Positions 1-11,974 of a stretch of DNA of 64,000 nt are shown here, one piece after another (positions within the stretch are counted from its first letter, which is position 1; every line of letters starts with the position of its first letter). Origin of the DNA: Ridgeia piscesae (taxonomy: Eukaryota; Annelida; Polychaeta; Sabellida; Siboglinidae); the NCBI GenBank assembly GCA_025642075.2, contig JAODUO010000439.1, forward strand, positions 364,001 through 428,000, read 5' to 3'. A model generated the notes under the pieces. The model saw only the letters and a program-made list of their open reading frames with translations, did no database searches and was not told where the DNA came from. The position numbers were made by a program, and so were the translations under genes.

Positions 1-309
1 GGCATCGTCGACCTGACGACAGGTGACGATGACGTTGTTGATGACGGCATCCCCATCGACCTCGCAGCAGGTGATGATAACGTCACGACAGACGGTATCA
101 GCGAACTACCGGAGGTGGATGACTCGGGCGTGCTTGTGGACGGACTGTTGAAGAAAGAGCTCATGAACATACATGAACAAGTTACGTCAGTCACGTGCGG
201 TCATTGCGGCCACGTGCTCGTGGACGAACTGAAGAAAACGCTAAAGGACATTTATGAAAACATTAAGTCGGTCACGTCTGGTCATTGCGGCCATGTCTAT
301 ACACAATAA
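1..309 (+). CDS. 3' end of an unrecognised acidic protein with a duplicated CGHCGHV-type motif (partial)
   Basis: Frame 1 is open from the first base to a TAA at 307-309, so about 102 C-terminal residues are visible and the start lies upstream of the window. The N-terminal half is rich in Asp and Gly, with two similar blocks of the form DDGIPIDLAAGDD. The C-terminal half is a tandem duplication: a short Lys/Glu-rich helix-like stretch followed by SVTCGHCGHV, then again by SVTSGHCGHV. The Cys and His spacing could bind metal, but no family is recognised. It lies directly upstream of DNA-polymerase fossils on the same strand and may belong to the same mobile element; that link is inferred from proximity. 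It could also be a degenerate frame that happens to be open. Confidence 0.4.
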   Translation, partial: GIVDLTTGDDDVVDDGIPIDLAAGDDNVTTDGISELPEVDDSGVLVDGLLKKELMNIHEQVTSVTCGHCGHVLVDELKKTLKDIYENIKSVTSGHCGHVYTQ

Positions 310-374
310 AACGTCGAAAACATATATTTAGAGTATGGGTTCTTTTTAAAAATATAACCAGAAAAAAAACAGAC

Positions 375-637
375 AAAAACACGTTTTTATTAAACACCAG
401 TTTAACGGAAAAAAGCAGAGGATCGGCCATCGTAAACTTCCCGTTGACGGATGGTATGCAGAGACAAAAACTATTTATCAATTTCACGGGTGTTTTTTTC
501 ACGGTTGCCCGTGCCAAGAGCAGCACACCAATTCAGTCAATGGGAAGTCGATGTCGGATCTTCTGTCGGCCACCAAAAAGAACACGGCTTATTTAAAACA
601 TTACGGGGAGGTCATTGAAACGTGGGAATGTCAGTGA
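375..637 (+). pseudogene. Fossil of a mobile-element/virus-type DNA polymerase protein, nuclease-like FHGC block
   Basis: One plus-strand frame, ending at a TGA at 635-637, contains the block QFHGCFFHGCP followed by a WEC motif near its end. From family knowledge, this block with two HGC motifs occurs upstream of the polymerase palm in family B DNA polymerase proteins carried by large DNA transposons and related viruses of invertebrates. The frame has no convincing start. About 100 bases of AT-rich, stop-containing sequence separate it from the next polymerase block at 742, so the gene is broken here. The AT-rich interruption and low-complexity A tracts look like decay. Exact element type (for example Polinton-like) cannot be settled from this fragment. 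Confidence 0.6.
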
Positions 638-741
638 GTAAATACGCGGAAAAGATCAGACATAAAAATGTTTTTAAAAAAAAAAAATTCCCTAATCGCA
701 AACTTAAATGGAATATGACGCAGGAAAAAGTTTAAAAATAA

Positions 742-1152
742 ATTTCTGAAGGGAATCTATTTGGTATTGTGGAATGTGATGTGTCTGTTCCGGATAACTT
801 AAGGCCTTATTTCGCAGAAATGCAATATATTTATAAAAATGCAAACATTTCCAGAGAGGACATTGGGGAGTTTATGTATGCATATGCTGAAAAGCACGAC
901 ATTTTAAAACAGCCTCGCCGTGCACTAATAGCTTCTTATTACGGTGAAAAAATCGTATTAGCAACGCCTCGTTTACAACGGTACCTGAAACACGGACTGG
1001 TCGTCTCTCACGTTTACCAAATTGTAGAGTACGAACCCAGTCCGTGTTTCACATCTTTTGCCGACGCCGTCTCGGATGCACGTCGCGAGGGTGACGTGCA
1101 TCCGCACAAAACCATAATAGCAGAGTTCGGCGCTAACATATTTTTATGCTAA
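742..1152 (+). pseudogene. Fossil of a family B (DNA_pol_B_2-like) DNA polymerase, palm-side fragment
   Basis: The frame is open from 742 to a TAA at 1150-1152 (about 136 residues) and has no methionine start at its beginning. Recognisable blocks are an ECD near residue 10, a YFAEM motif, PRRALIASYYGEKI, an ATP block and ADAVSDARREGD followed by HPHKTIIAEFG. From family knowledge these precede the NSAYGK-type catalytic region of protein-primed-like family B polymerases common in invertebrate mobile elements. Here the frame stops just before that region, so the catalytic core is missing and the copy cannot be active. Together with the block at 375-637 it represents one degraded element. Polinton/Maverick or a related endogenous virus are the main alternatives. 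Confidence 0.65.
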
Positions 1153-2249
1153 AAGAAGAGTACAACCCGACGGAATCTCGACCTCCCCTTGCCTTATTTA
1201 AGATTAAAAACCACCTCAAGTCACCGTTCATATTGTTGTGGACATCTACTATTTACATATTTATATTCATATTTATATGTATATTGCTTTACTTTACATA
1301 TTTTACTTCGATATACTTATATTTCAGCTGTTTCTCTAATTAACATGTAAAACTGATGAAGATATGTGTTGTGGGAAATAGTAGCAATTCAGATTTGACT
1401 TGGACTTTGGTCTTCCACAAACTCAATTTGTCGACTGAAAATGGAATAGTTTGTGGCTCTTGTACCGACAGTTCGTCAGTTGCCGGACTCTCGACAGGTT
1501 AATGCCGCTGTCTATATAGCACAGCACCAACACCAGACAATTTAACATCAGCAGAAACAAGATTAGTCGCTCACACTTCATTGTTACTGGCACCAAAATA
1601 TATTTAATCTTCTTATATCAAATTCAAAGGTGAAAGAAACGATAGTTCTCGACACTCCGGCCGCCATTTTATGAGTTGTTTACACGATGCAGGCCGGCTC
1701 GAACGGAGCGGCTATCAATCATCAATCAAGGCGGTCATGGCTGCCCGAACCACGACTGACGTCACACGGTCTCATGCCGCTGTGACTCGGCAGTTTCCGT
1801 AATGGGACACGTTTTGAAGTAATTTTATGTTGCATTGCATGCTCTTATATAATTAATAAGTACACTTTCAGTATACCATCTGAAAGTGCATAGTGTTATA
1901 ATGGAGAACAGCATATTTTATCCCAGGATATGGCCTTTAACTCATTATGTTCTTTATGTGAAGTGTTCGAATCTATTATGTTGTACATGTTTGTTGTATC
2001 TCTATTATTCCTAGGCAACATTCATTGACCAAACACGTCGTGACGGAAAATACTGGTATAACACCGATATAATCGTAACTGCAAGCACACCGTCAACTGT
2101 GAACAGAGATGGGTATTTATCGAAACGGAAATCAAAACATCCTGATGATATCATGGTCCACATGCCATAAATAAATTTCTGGGCGGAATTGTTGGCGGCA
2201 TAAGAGAATGTGTCAGTGTGAACAAGCAGTGTAGCTGAATCCGTCAGTG
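1153..2249. other. No recognisable gene
   Basis: AT-rich sequence with stops in all frames. The first 200 bases are T-rich. No coding similarity, repeat array or RNA gene was recognised. It may be non-coding flank of the polymerase-bearing element. Confidence 0.5.
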
Positions 2250-2797
2250 ATGCTCCGAAAGCCCCATAGTGATGAGGAGTTTGACAGAAACATTTTGCAA
2301 AACGTTTCGAGAGTCAGACGCCGGAAACATTTGTGCAATCGACGAAGTCATCCAACAAGTAAGTTGCAGGCATTACTGTCTGAGACCTTTCGAGAAGCAA
2401 TCGGCAGTCTCGTAGGTGACAAACATGAATTAAAGTTGATTCTTAATGTCATGATCGTCCGTACAATCAAGTCACTAAAAGGAATGTATGTCGAGAAGAT
2501 GGAGGATGAGAAATGCCATGGGCTGATGAATGTCAGTGACGCATATTAATTCCGATCAACGAAATGTTTGCGGAAGCCAGATATAAAGCCATTGCTGTGT
2601 CGATGGACATAGCACGCCGTCCAGCGGCCGTTCCAGAGGAAGAAGAAATGAGGACCCTGAAGTCGCATATCACAAGCGAAGTGAAGAAGTTCACAGCTAA
2701 AGACAGACTTGAAGGTGACGACTACGTAAAATTGAAATCACTCGTTTGCCGTCTCACTTTGTCCAACGGCAGGACGCAAAGAACGGCGAATGGATAA
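2250..2797 (+). pseudogene. Broken unassigned coding stretch (two out-of-frame ORFs)
   Basis: An ATG-started frame at 2250-2549 (99 residues, basic with an RVRRRK cluster) is followed 14 bases later by a second ATG frame at 2564-2797 (77 residues) in a different frame. Both have protein-like composition, with EEEE and helix-forming stretches. The end of the second, around the RLTLSNGR motif, resembles an RLTLFNARRGGE-type motif I associate with uncharacterised, recombinase-like proteins found in many copies in invertebrate genomes; this match is from memory and weak. The shift between frames suggests one decayed gene rather than two small genes. No promoter or polyadenylation signal was identified. 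Confidence 0.3.
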
Positions 2798-3409
2798 GAA
2801 AACATGAGGTTTGTGTAAATAAATATAGATTTTACCAAAAGGGGAGTACTGAGTTAGGAGTAACAGGAGAAAGTTGTGACCGTGGTAAATTGCAACGAAA
2901 TAGAAGACCTGCAAGCAGTGACATTTCCTTGTATCCCTGCACATGTAGCGTTTTTTATTGTTTGTTGTAGCTAGATTTAACATATTTATAAATACAGTCA
3001 TTACATATTGTAACCACGTCTTATTGTATACTCATTCTACGACATTTTTAGCGTATCATTTCTTATCATGCAATTATGAATATTAATAGTCAGGTTGCCA
3101 AAGCTGATTTTCGAGCCTAACCCAGCACCAACTGATAGTTTCAATGTAATGACGAAATTACTGAAATTAGGTTCAAAGGTGTGATTTGCAATTATTCTGA
3201 ACTGAGTTGTGCAAATGCATGTATGACTGACCATAATAATGGTCGAGGCATGTCATGTTCATATAGATGTGATAATGTTTCATAAGCTTTCGTAATTTTT
3301 TACATCACAGACGGAGAGCTAAGACGCTTTTACACGGCTCTGAACGTGGTAAGAAATGAAACACTGCTTCGACATAATAGAGAACCTCGTTCTTCTCCAA
3401 ACCCCAACT

Positions 3410-3665
3410 GTATATGTACGCCCTCGCGATGGAATTCATGGACAGCAGCTACACCATGCTGTTCATTTGTACGTGTATTACAAATTAAAATAACAAAGAC
3501 ACCAATATGGTCTCGTCCATGATGCACGACTGCCTTCTAAACGTCTGAGGCGAGCTATTGCTCTAGAAGAAAGAGCTCTATGATGAGAACTATGGCCTAA
3601 AACAAAATATTGGCGTGTTCTCTGTGCTCTGTATATGTACGCTCTCGCCATGGAATTGACGGACA
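3410..3665. repeat. Short diverged duplication upstream of the LINE
   Basis: A phrase including TATATGTACGCYCTCGCSATGG occurs near 3411 and again near 3631, about 220 bases apart. The segment at about 3478-3625, containing TCGTCCATGATGCACGACTG, has a diverged partner at 5710-5880 on the other side of the LINE. The partners are too different to be target-site duplications of the LINE. Confidence 0.55.
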
Positions 3666-3689
3666 TCAGTTTGTCATTGATGACATCAC

Positions 3690-5672
3690 AATGTCATCAA
3701 TGCAACCGAGAAATGTCAAAAGCAAAGTCGCATTATTATGAGAACATGGTATCAACAAATTCTGCTACGCCAAAACAGCTATGGGAATGCATCAGTAAAA
3801 TCTTACACAGGCGGCCTGCTCCTTCTCTACCAACTCATGCATCAATCAAGTCATTGTGTAACTCTTTTTCGAGTCATTTTAAAGACAAAATTAGTGTTAT
3901 ACAATCAACTTTCACAGGTCATACTCCGCACATGGTTCACGCAGACTTTCCACAACTAAATTTTCAACTTGCATCGTTTGCACCAGCTACAACTACTGAA
4001 GTGAGAAAAATCATCATGTCATCCCCAAGTAAATCGTGTGACCTTGATCCAATCCCCACCATACTACTGAAAGCATGCCTTGACGTATTAATTAAACCAA
4101 TAACAGATATCATAAATGCATCTTTATGCTACGGCTTTTTCCCTGACGATTTTAAATGTGCCCATATGTTAATCCAGTTCTTAAGAAATCAACTCTGCCT
4201 AAAGAAGAATTAAACAGTTACAGACCTATTTCCAACCTAAGTTTCATCTCAAAAATACTTGAAAAGGTTGTAGCTAATCGTCTCAGATCTCACATCTACA
4301 AACATGGTCTATCCAATGTGTCGCAGTCTGCATATAAACAATTTCATTCTACAGAAACTGCTCTTTTAAAAGTACACAATGACATTAACCTCAACATCGA
4401 CAATGGAAAAGTTACCGCCCTGACCCTGCTTGACCTATCCGCCGCTTTCGACACCATCGACCACAGTATTCTCATTACACGTCTATCAACATGGTACGGC
4501 ATATCTGGCACAGCCCTGAGCTGGTTTACTTCATATCTTACTGACAGACAGCAAGCCATTAAAATAGGTAACTGCTTTTCAGATATGTTGCCCACGTCAT
4601 GTGGTGTCCCACAGGGTTCTGTTTTGGGGCCTTTGCTTTTCACTTTATACACAACACCTTTAAGCTCTGTTATCCAAGGTCACAACTTAGATCATCACCT
4701 TTATGCCGATGACACCCAAATCTACATTTCGTTGACTACACCAGATGCTTGCCGCTCCTTAAACCAGCTCAGGGATTGTCTCCAAGATGTCTCCCTTTGG
4801 ATGAAAAATAGTAAACTAAAGTTAAATGCAAACAAGACCGAATTTATCATCATTGGTACCGTAACGCAGCGTGCAAAACTCGACGGCTTTTTCCCGACAC
4901 ATATCCTAAATCAGAGTGTAACACCAGCCCCTCCGTTTCAAATCTCGGAGTTAACTTTGACGAAAGCTTCAATTTCAAACAGCACATATCAAAAACATGC
5001 CATTGCTGTTTCTACCATATCCGTGATCTTCGTCGTATTCGCAGATTTTTATCACTTTCTGTTGCTAAAACCATCGCGACAGCTCTAGTAAGCAGCAGAC
5101 TTGACTACTGCAATTCCCTCCTTTACAATACTGCGAACAAGGATATTGCAAGACTTCAACGTGTCCAGAACTGCTTGGCAAGGGTAGTTACCCGTTCTCC
5201 TCGTTTTTCTAGCTCGGTGCCGCTTCTAAAATCATTGCACTGGCTCCCTGTGCATTATCGCATTATTTTCAAGATTTGCACAATATCCTATCAAGCACTC
5301 GCATCTAAACAACCAACATATCTAAACTCAATGCTAACTCCAGCAAGGAATTCCAGAAAGCTACGCTCAACCAGTAGTAACCCACTTTACATTCCTCGGG
5401 TTAAGACGAAAGCTGGGACCCGAGCTTTCTCGGTTGCTGCACCAACTCTGTGGAATTCGCTTCCTGTCAGTGTCAAGTCGGAAGGTAATATAGTTTCCTT
5501 CCGCCGACGTCTAAAAACATATCTCTTTAATGCTGCCTATCCTCCTTAGCTTCCTAGAACCTTCGTCCATCCATCAACGACTCACGCACTGTTCTACGTT
5601 TACGCAATTGCTTAACCCCTTGGTTTTGTCGCGCCACTGAGCTTGATTTTCGAGGATATTGGCGCATAAGAA

Positions 5673-5703
<31 letters not shown>
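3690..5703 (+). mobile_element. 5'-truncated non-LTR retrotransposon (L2/CR1-like LINE), frameshifted, with TTA-repeat tail
   Basis: Plus-strand frames at 3690-4212, 4156-5088 and 5175-5549 together cover a LINE ORF2 from the endonuclease-RT linker to the C-terminus. RT blocks seen are NSYRPISNL, LLDLSAAFDTIDH, the GVPQGSVLGPLLF block and the catalytic YADD in HLYADDTQIY. The C-terminal part has RAFSVAAPTLWNSLP and LKTYLF. The frame shifts at about 4160 and again between about 4920 and 5175, so the copy is dead. The 3' untranslated end carries a conserved segment with GAGGATATTGGCGCATAAGAAG and finishes in a TTA microsatellite at 5670-5703, as L2/CR1-type LINEs do. The endonuclease domain is absent (5' truncation). 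The same family recurs at 11.98-13.03 kb and 14.95-15.0 kb. Confidence 0.85.
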
Positions 5704-5704
<1 letters not shown>

Positions 5705-5709
5705 GTATA

Positions 5710-5880
5710 TTAATTACAAATTACAACAAGACACCAATACAGCCTCGTCCATGATGCACGACTGCCTACTAAACGTCTGGGACGAGCTACTGCCATAGAA
5801 GAGACAGCTTTTTCTCTCCAATGATGAATGTCATGGCCAAAACAAGAATAATGGCGTGTTATATGTGCTCTTTGCCTGAA
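5710..5880. repeat. Partner of the segment upstream of the LINE
   Basis: This stretch shares TCGTCCATGATGCACGACTG, GGCCAAAACAA and GGCGTGTT in the same order as 3478-3625. It looks like a diverged copy of an unclassified dispersed repeat lying on both sides of the LINE. Confidence 0.5.
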
Positions 5881-6655
5881 TAAAAAATCCCAGATATCTC
5901 AACATCACATCAGCGGGCCCAGTTTCCTCCAGGCAGACATATCTTAGTCGCATCAAACAGGAGCTGCGAAAGAAAGACACGATACAGACACCGCAAGCCT
6001 ATTGCGAAACAAGGTACCCTTCATTTATACACACGAAACTGACAAGGCCTGATGACACGGGTACTGATGATGAGTACTGGATACAATTGCTTGGTCAACG
6101 GTCGTGACTCGGTCTCCGCGGCTGTCTAACTCAAAACAGCTTGTTATATTTCTATATTCACTCTACAACGGAGAGAATGTTGATTCTTCGTTGGTGGGCA
6201 TGCTTTATTGTGACATCATTACACTGACGTCGAGAATGCAGTTTCGCTCCGTGAAAGCCTGTCTCCATGCATAGTAAAGTACCCGGAATGTACGCTATAT
6301 TGGACAACGACGTGTTTTCACAAATTCACTTGTCCGACATATGTAATGACTGTTGCATTTTATACGCACTGTTGGTTTATCTAACAATGTTTGCGTGAGT
6401 GAACCATTATATATAACATACAATGTGATTAAATGCCATTAACGTCGATCTGCACATTTGGCTATTTTGGGGTGTTGAGAGTTTGAGTAAATCATTGCTT
6501 AACAAAAACATAACGTTGTGTTTTGTGCTTTTACGTAAGGACCTCATATCCTCCGCCAAACCAGATCTCAACAGTGACTGAAATTTGTGAGGTAAAATAT
6601 AACTCCAAAACAAAAACGTGACGCATCGATGCGACGAAACCATACGAGAACTGAA
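5881..6655. other. No recognisable gene
   Basis: Unique-looking sequence with stops in all frames. No motif, repeat or RNA structure was recognised. Confidence 0.45.
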
Positions 6656-6659
6656 TCAA

Positions 6660-7073
6660 CGTATGTCAAATATCATAACAAACTCAAAGCAAAAACAAAA
6701 ATCCTTTGCGGAGATCTAAACTGTCCCGATATATCATGGGATATGGGAACTGTGAAAACCTGCGGCTCAGAACGATCTACCCAGCAATCCTCCAGAGACA
6801 TACAGAATGTGGCCAGTTGACGCAAATCCACAGTAGCTCCACTGGAACAAGCAAGTTGTTAGACAGAGTCTTACCGACAAATCCAACAGTAACAACAAAG
6901 AGTCTACATCTCTATCAGGGATATCTGACCACGATATCATTATCACATATTTCGATGTACGAATTCAACACCAAAACAAACAACGCTGGCAAATCTACCC
7001 CTCAAAGGCAAGTCTTGAGAGAAAGCAACAATACAGTTATCCGTTTCAAATTGGGTTATAACGTTAATGTTTA
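6660..7073 (+). pseudogene. LINE endonuclease fragment
   Basis: Two overlapping plus-strand frames carry the hallmark of an apurinic-type LINE endonuclease. KILCGDLNCPDISW corresponds to the usual GDFNxPxIxW block. It is followed in another frame by LTQIHSSSTGTSKLLD and then, after a further shift, by GISDHD, the catalytic SDH block. From family knowledge the order GDFN, LTQ...PTR...LD, then SDHD is that of non-LTR retrotransposon endonucleases. At least two frameshifts are needed to connect the blocks and no reverse transcriptase follows, so this is an isolated decayed fragment. Its clade cannot be assigned. Confidence 0.65.
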
Positions 7074-7225
7074 AAGTAACTGTAGGTTTGCCTAGGGAAC
7101 AATCATGTTATCTTGCAGCGCTTCATAAACATCTCTTTATGCCATTAATAATCACGTAATTTTAATCAGGGCTGGATACTAATGACTAATCAATAGAGTG
7201 ACTCTTAAGTTATTTAGTTTTACAT

Positions 7226-7235
7226 ACACACACAC

Positions 7236-7292
<57 letters not shown>

Positions 7293-7359
7293 CTCTAGTC
7301 ACGTACATCGTGGCTACTACAGAGTGCTGAGTACATACATGAAATTATATATATATGTA

Positions 7360-7401
<42 letters not shown>

Positions 7402-7428
7402 TACATATATATATATGTATTATGTATG

Positions 7429-7486
<58 letters not shown>
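7226..7486. repeat. AT-dinucleotide microsatellites
   Basis: A short CA run passes into an AT run (7239-7290). A second, interrupted AT/GTAT array follows at 7344-7486. Apparent ORFs here are repeat artefacts. Confidence 0.95.
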
Positions 7487-7487
<1 letters not shown>

Positions 7488-10400
7488 CTTACAGCTGTGT
7501 TCTGCTAATGTGACGGTAGCTGTGTCGATGTTTCAGGGTGAAACGTCTCATGTCAAATGGATTTTCAAAGTATATCGTTGATCCGGACAAGTGTTTCTTA
7601 TGACTTTGTGAGAGTAACGTGAATAAACAATCCTAAGATTATTTCTTCTGCACTTTGCAACGGGTGAGAAAATCGTATATTTCGCAGAAACGTTACTTCA
7701 TCCACATGTTTGAATAGTTAATGATGAGAAAACTAGTTGTGTTGTCAGCGGATGGAGATAATTTCAACCAGTCGCAAAAAACCCAGTTATGAAACGTTAT
7801 AACTTCAACGCATTTGGACGTGTCAGAAATTAAGATAAATATCACAGATGGGTACTGTGACATACGATCTGTTTGCTCTAGTAGCTGTGCTACTAGTAAC
7901 TGGGTTACATAATATGTAGTTGTTAATTCTTTCGTAGAGAAAAATACTATCTATCCCAGTTACTGTGCACAAACTACATACAATGCGTTCACTGTTAATT
8001 CAGGAAAGTGATGGTGAGTTTAAGATGGCATCCTTGTATGTACATTTATTGATAATGATATTGCATGCTAATCAGATAATTGTCCTGATGCCATTTGAAA
8101 GTGGTACAAGGTCATAGCATGAAATCAAGAAATCATGAAGTTGCAGCGTAGCAGTTGGACGGACGATTAGTGTAGTGATTATCTTTCGGAAAAGTACACA
8201 AAACCGAAAACGACATGAATGTAGGAACTCTCGGAACGTGAGTTGGTGCTTCAAGAGGTTCGTTTTGAGCTAGAACGAAAAGACAAGCGAAAGATGGAAT
8301 TGCTGCTAAAAAACGTAGTTCGTCTCATGATTCTTTGTTTGTGTTACAATGTGCATATTTACATTTTGTTCGAGAGTTGCACGTACATTTTACGCCTGTA
8401 GGTCCGATTAGTGGTGAACTATGAATTGATTACGGGAAATCCAGATAGATACAAGAATAACAGAAATGGGTCGGACGAGCCGTGAGGGTGCTAGTGAACG
8501 TTGAATTGAGTGTTACTGAAATATTTTGAATTGTTCATTGTCGTTCGCTTATTTATTTTTGGTGACATGCAATTGTGTACTAAAATATTAAATCGCACAA
8601 TTCATCAACCAAAGTGACGAAAATTTTAATATTATACTTGTAACCTATAATTAAATCAGTATCCGTTAGCTATAATAAAGTGGGAATCCCTGTGGCGAAA
8701 ACTGCCCCAAAAGCTTTGAAAGAACTTCAAATGTCAGACATAACAATCACTCTCGGTTCAGCCCTACTCTTGGTGGTTCATTGACGATCGCGTGGACAGT
8801 GAGGGTGCTGTGACTAGTTTAAGGGGTCACGTGGAAAGGCTACTGTCTCAAGGAGATACATGTATTTTGCGTTACAATACACCATGAGAATATCGGAATG
8901 TGTCATGAGAGGTGTAGCCAGAATGCATCGGTTTATGGCAAACACCGAACTTGAAATAAAATAAATACATATGATGTAAATTATAATACAATATATCTAA
9001 ATAATTTGCAAAGTGCAAGATATTACATTTTATTCCGTAGGATTTTTGTGCAATAATTATTCGGTTGATTTGGGGTCAAAGAAAGAAATCATCAAAATAT
9101 CGTTGAAGAAAACGAACTCTATGATATCAGAGAAAGCATATAGGTTTTGCAATGTAATGCCATCACATTTGAAAGCAAAACTCCTTTGGGATGAGATGAT
9201 GGGAGTAAATACATGCGGTGCCACTCTTCGGTTGAAGCTGTATATCTTCACGATAGGACTGTTGGCATGACGCGCAGAATGGAGGAAGCTGCATTGTTGA
9301 ATTTGACACAAATGACCCGTGATTGCCAGCTTTGTCTCGTTGGTCTCCGGCACATTTGGGTTTAGTATATGTTGCAATATACTAAACAGAAATGTGTCAT
9401 ATCATTCATTTATATATTTGACACATGACAGGCCATTTTCTCACCTGGTGTGATGATGCTTCACAACTCCGTAATTGTGAATATTATTCTCTAGCGACTT
9501 CAAATGATAAAACAAGTGTACTTGCTTCGACAGGATGTAACTTTGCATCCTGTTTCTTTGGAAAAGACAAAGTGAATCCCGTTCCACTAATGGAAACGGA
9601 TGCAGAGCATCACAATATGACGGTACTGCGTTCCCTGATCTCAGCAGTCGATCTACCAGATGTACCGCGTTTGTCGGCTCACTATGCGTTCAAGAGCACC
9701 GATGTCAACAGTCTGAGATGTGAACCCTCTTCACCATAATAATTGAATTACAATTCGCATCTGCCCACGATAACATAATAAAGATAACTTGGAAATATAA
9801 TTTTAATTAGAACAGTGTGAAAAGGGCAGGCGCATACACAATTTCAAATTGTTAAGAAGTAAAAAAGGTTTGTTCAAACAATCTCGATGAATCCTATTTA
9901 TAGATTCAATTGTGCAGTATTTGGGGGGAAATACATAGAGTGAACATCAACCTTAAACATTGATAGTATTAAGTTATTTCGCCGAATGGTGATTCCTGTG
10001 GCTACCTTACTAGATGATCATCAATAATAGTTATAGTTGACATCGTACAAATATTCCAAAAGTCTACAAAGCCAAAGAAAAAGAAACGGGAAAGATCGGT
10101 CACGACTACTGTTATGTGTGATGAGGCAAGTAATTTCCAAGGAACATTTGCGCACGGCGCGGCAAACTGGGGAAGAAGGAAGTAATGCGAAAACATTAAG
10201 ACACCATTGTATGTAATATAATATAATGTATTTTCAGATTGCTTTTCTTGTAATACAAATTCAACAAACTTTGGCATACAATATCTCATAGCACTCATAA
10301 AAACTGAAACGTTTACAGTATTCTGCACACACCAGGGGATTCCTTCGTTCATTCGCTTTCCACATTGTATTTTTGACATAGTCTCTGAAGTATTATGCCT

Positions 10401-11974
10401 ACAATGCAATGCCTGTGAACGTGATGCCGATTTATAGGAATGACAGGTGATTTCACGATTATTGACATAGCATGCAACATTATTTATTTTTAGAATGCTT
10501 CGGGCAGAGCACTAAATAGTGCATGCTAAGGTGATCTTTCCCGACCCTATTTTATAATCCTTTTCCACTAACTAAGTATAGTAAATTATCTAAATTTGCA
10601 GTCATCAGTTACAGCTTGGTGACTAAGTCAACTATAAAGAAAATACTCGGATGGAAACAAAATAAAACTATCATCAACACTATGAACCGTAGCGCGCGAG
10701 TAGCCAGACATGCGACGTGAGAGCGTGTCTGATTGGCTCACGTGTTCGAGTGGCGACATCTAGTGATCGTGTTCGCTACTAATTCACGTGGTGCTATCTA
10801 GTGAATCGTGTCACCACCATGTTGTTTTTAGTAAAATTGTAATAAGGCGTGCAAGTCTCGCGCGCGAAAACGAGGCTGGGGGCAGTTGGGGGCAGGAGGT
10901 TCATATACTCCATGTTAACATATAGGACTTTGTTTTTGGTTGTAATAATCGAACAGTTCCGAAATAGCGTATTTCAGTTATATTGTCCGAAGGATTATTA
11001 TAAGCAGAAGCAGTGGAACACTTTGCCGGTGACAATGATCACGGAAATCATGAATTTTAATCGATTATCATGGTGGTTGCCATGACAATAGCGGCGAGTA
11101 CTTGTGTTTGGCGATCTTGATTAATAATGAAGAGTGCCAGTTTTCGCGCTGTACAACCTGTTTGGGGCAAACGCATACATGTGTCATGATTATGTGCAGT
11201 TAGACAACTTGTCAGATATTAGTGCTTTCGAAACCACAACGTACAGCAATGGAAACCCAAATTCCGTAAAAAGACACATACGGTCTTACATCGTGTCTAT
11301 TATCTGCACAACGTAAATCACTATGTGTCTATGATAGTGTGATAAACTCAATATTAAATCGGACATTTAAGATAAGAAACGTACAACACAAGATATTTAT
11401 GAACTGATTGTCCTAGTATTCATCAGTCGGAAGCTACAACTGTCATCCATCGTTAGAATATTATTCTTGTGTCCAGTCCCCAATTAGTCTCGCTTAGTCC
11501 CCAATAAGCTCCAGTCGCGCGGAGTCACGCCATGTATCGTGACCCACTTGCAGGCCCTATTCGTCATCGTTGGTGACAAATGCTCAATAAAATATTGTCT
11601 TTTTTTCGCGACGATCCGCCACTAATGTGCATGATGTTTATGAAAATCTTGTTCAAGAACATTCAGTGAAATTCAAGAACATTCGAGGACACTCAAACGA
11701 AACCTGAATCAAATATATTACGAACCTTTTATTGTATTAGTTTTATCGTAGAACGTTCAAATACATCCGGTTTGCTTAAGCTATGGCAAGCATACTTTGA
11801 AGTTGAACTAGTTGTGTTGTTGCACACTACGCAGTTGTACGATAGAATGACGTATGCATTATAGCTACTACATGTTTCTCATATATGCTGTCCATCTCAT
11901 GTGTTGTTCACGAGGGTTCTGTTTCGTGACCACAGCTTTTACATTACAAATATTACGCCTCAGTGTTAAAATAT
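7487..11974. other. 4.5 kb without a recognisable gene
   Basis: Mostly AT-rich, stop-rich sequence. The longest clean ATG frame is 9425-9739 plus strand (104 residues), with no recognised motif and no other sign of coding; I do not call it a gene. A CACGTG-rich segment with a repeated ATCTAGTGA motif lies at 10735-10805. An AATAAA near 11585 is unattached to any gene. Confidence 0.4.

Noticed and set aside
3478..5880. Target-site duplication of the LINE
   Set aside because: The flanking segments are over 140 bp long and strongly diverged, unlike a target-site duplication.
9425..9739. 104-codon ATG ORF
   Set aside because: No motif, no splice context and no neighbouring coding signal; its length is within chance expectation for this sequence.
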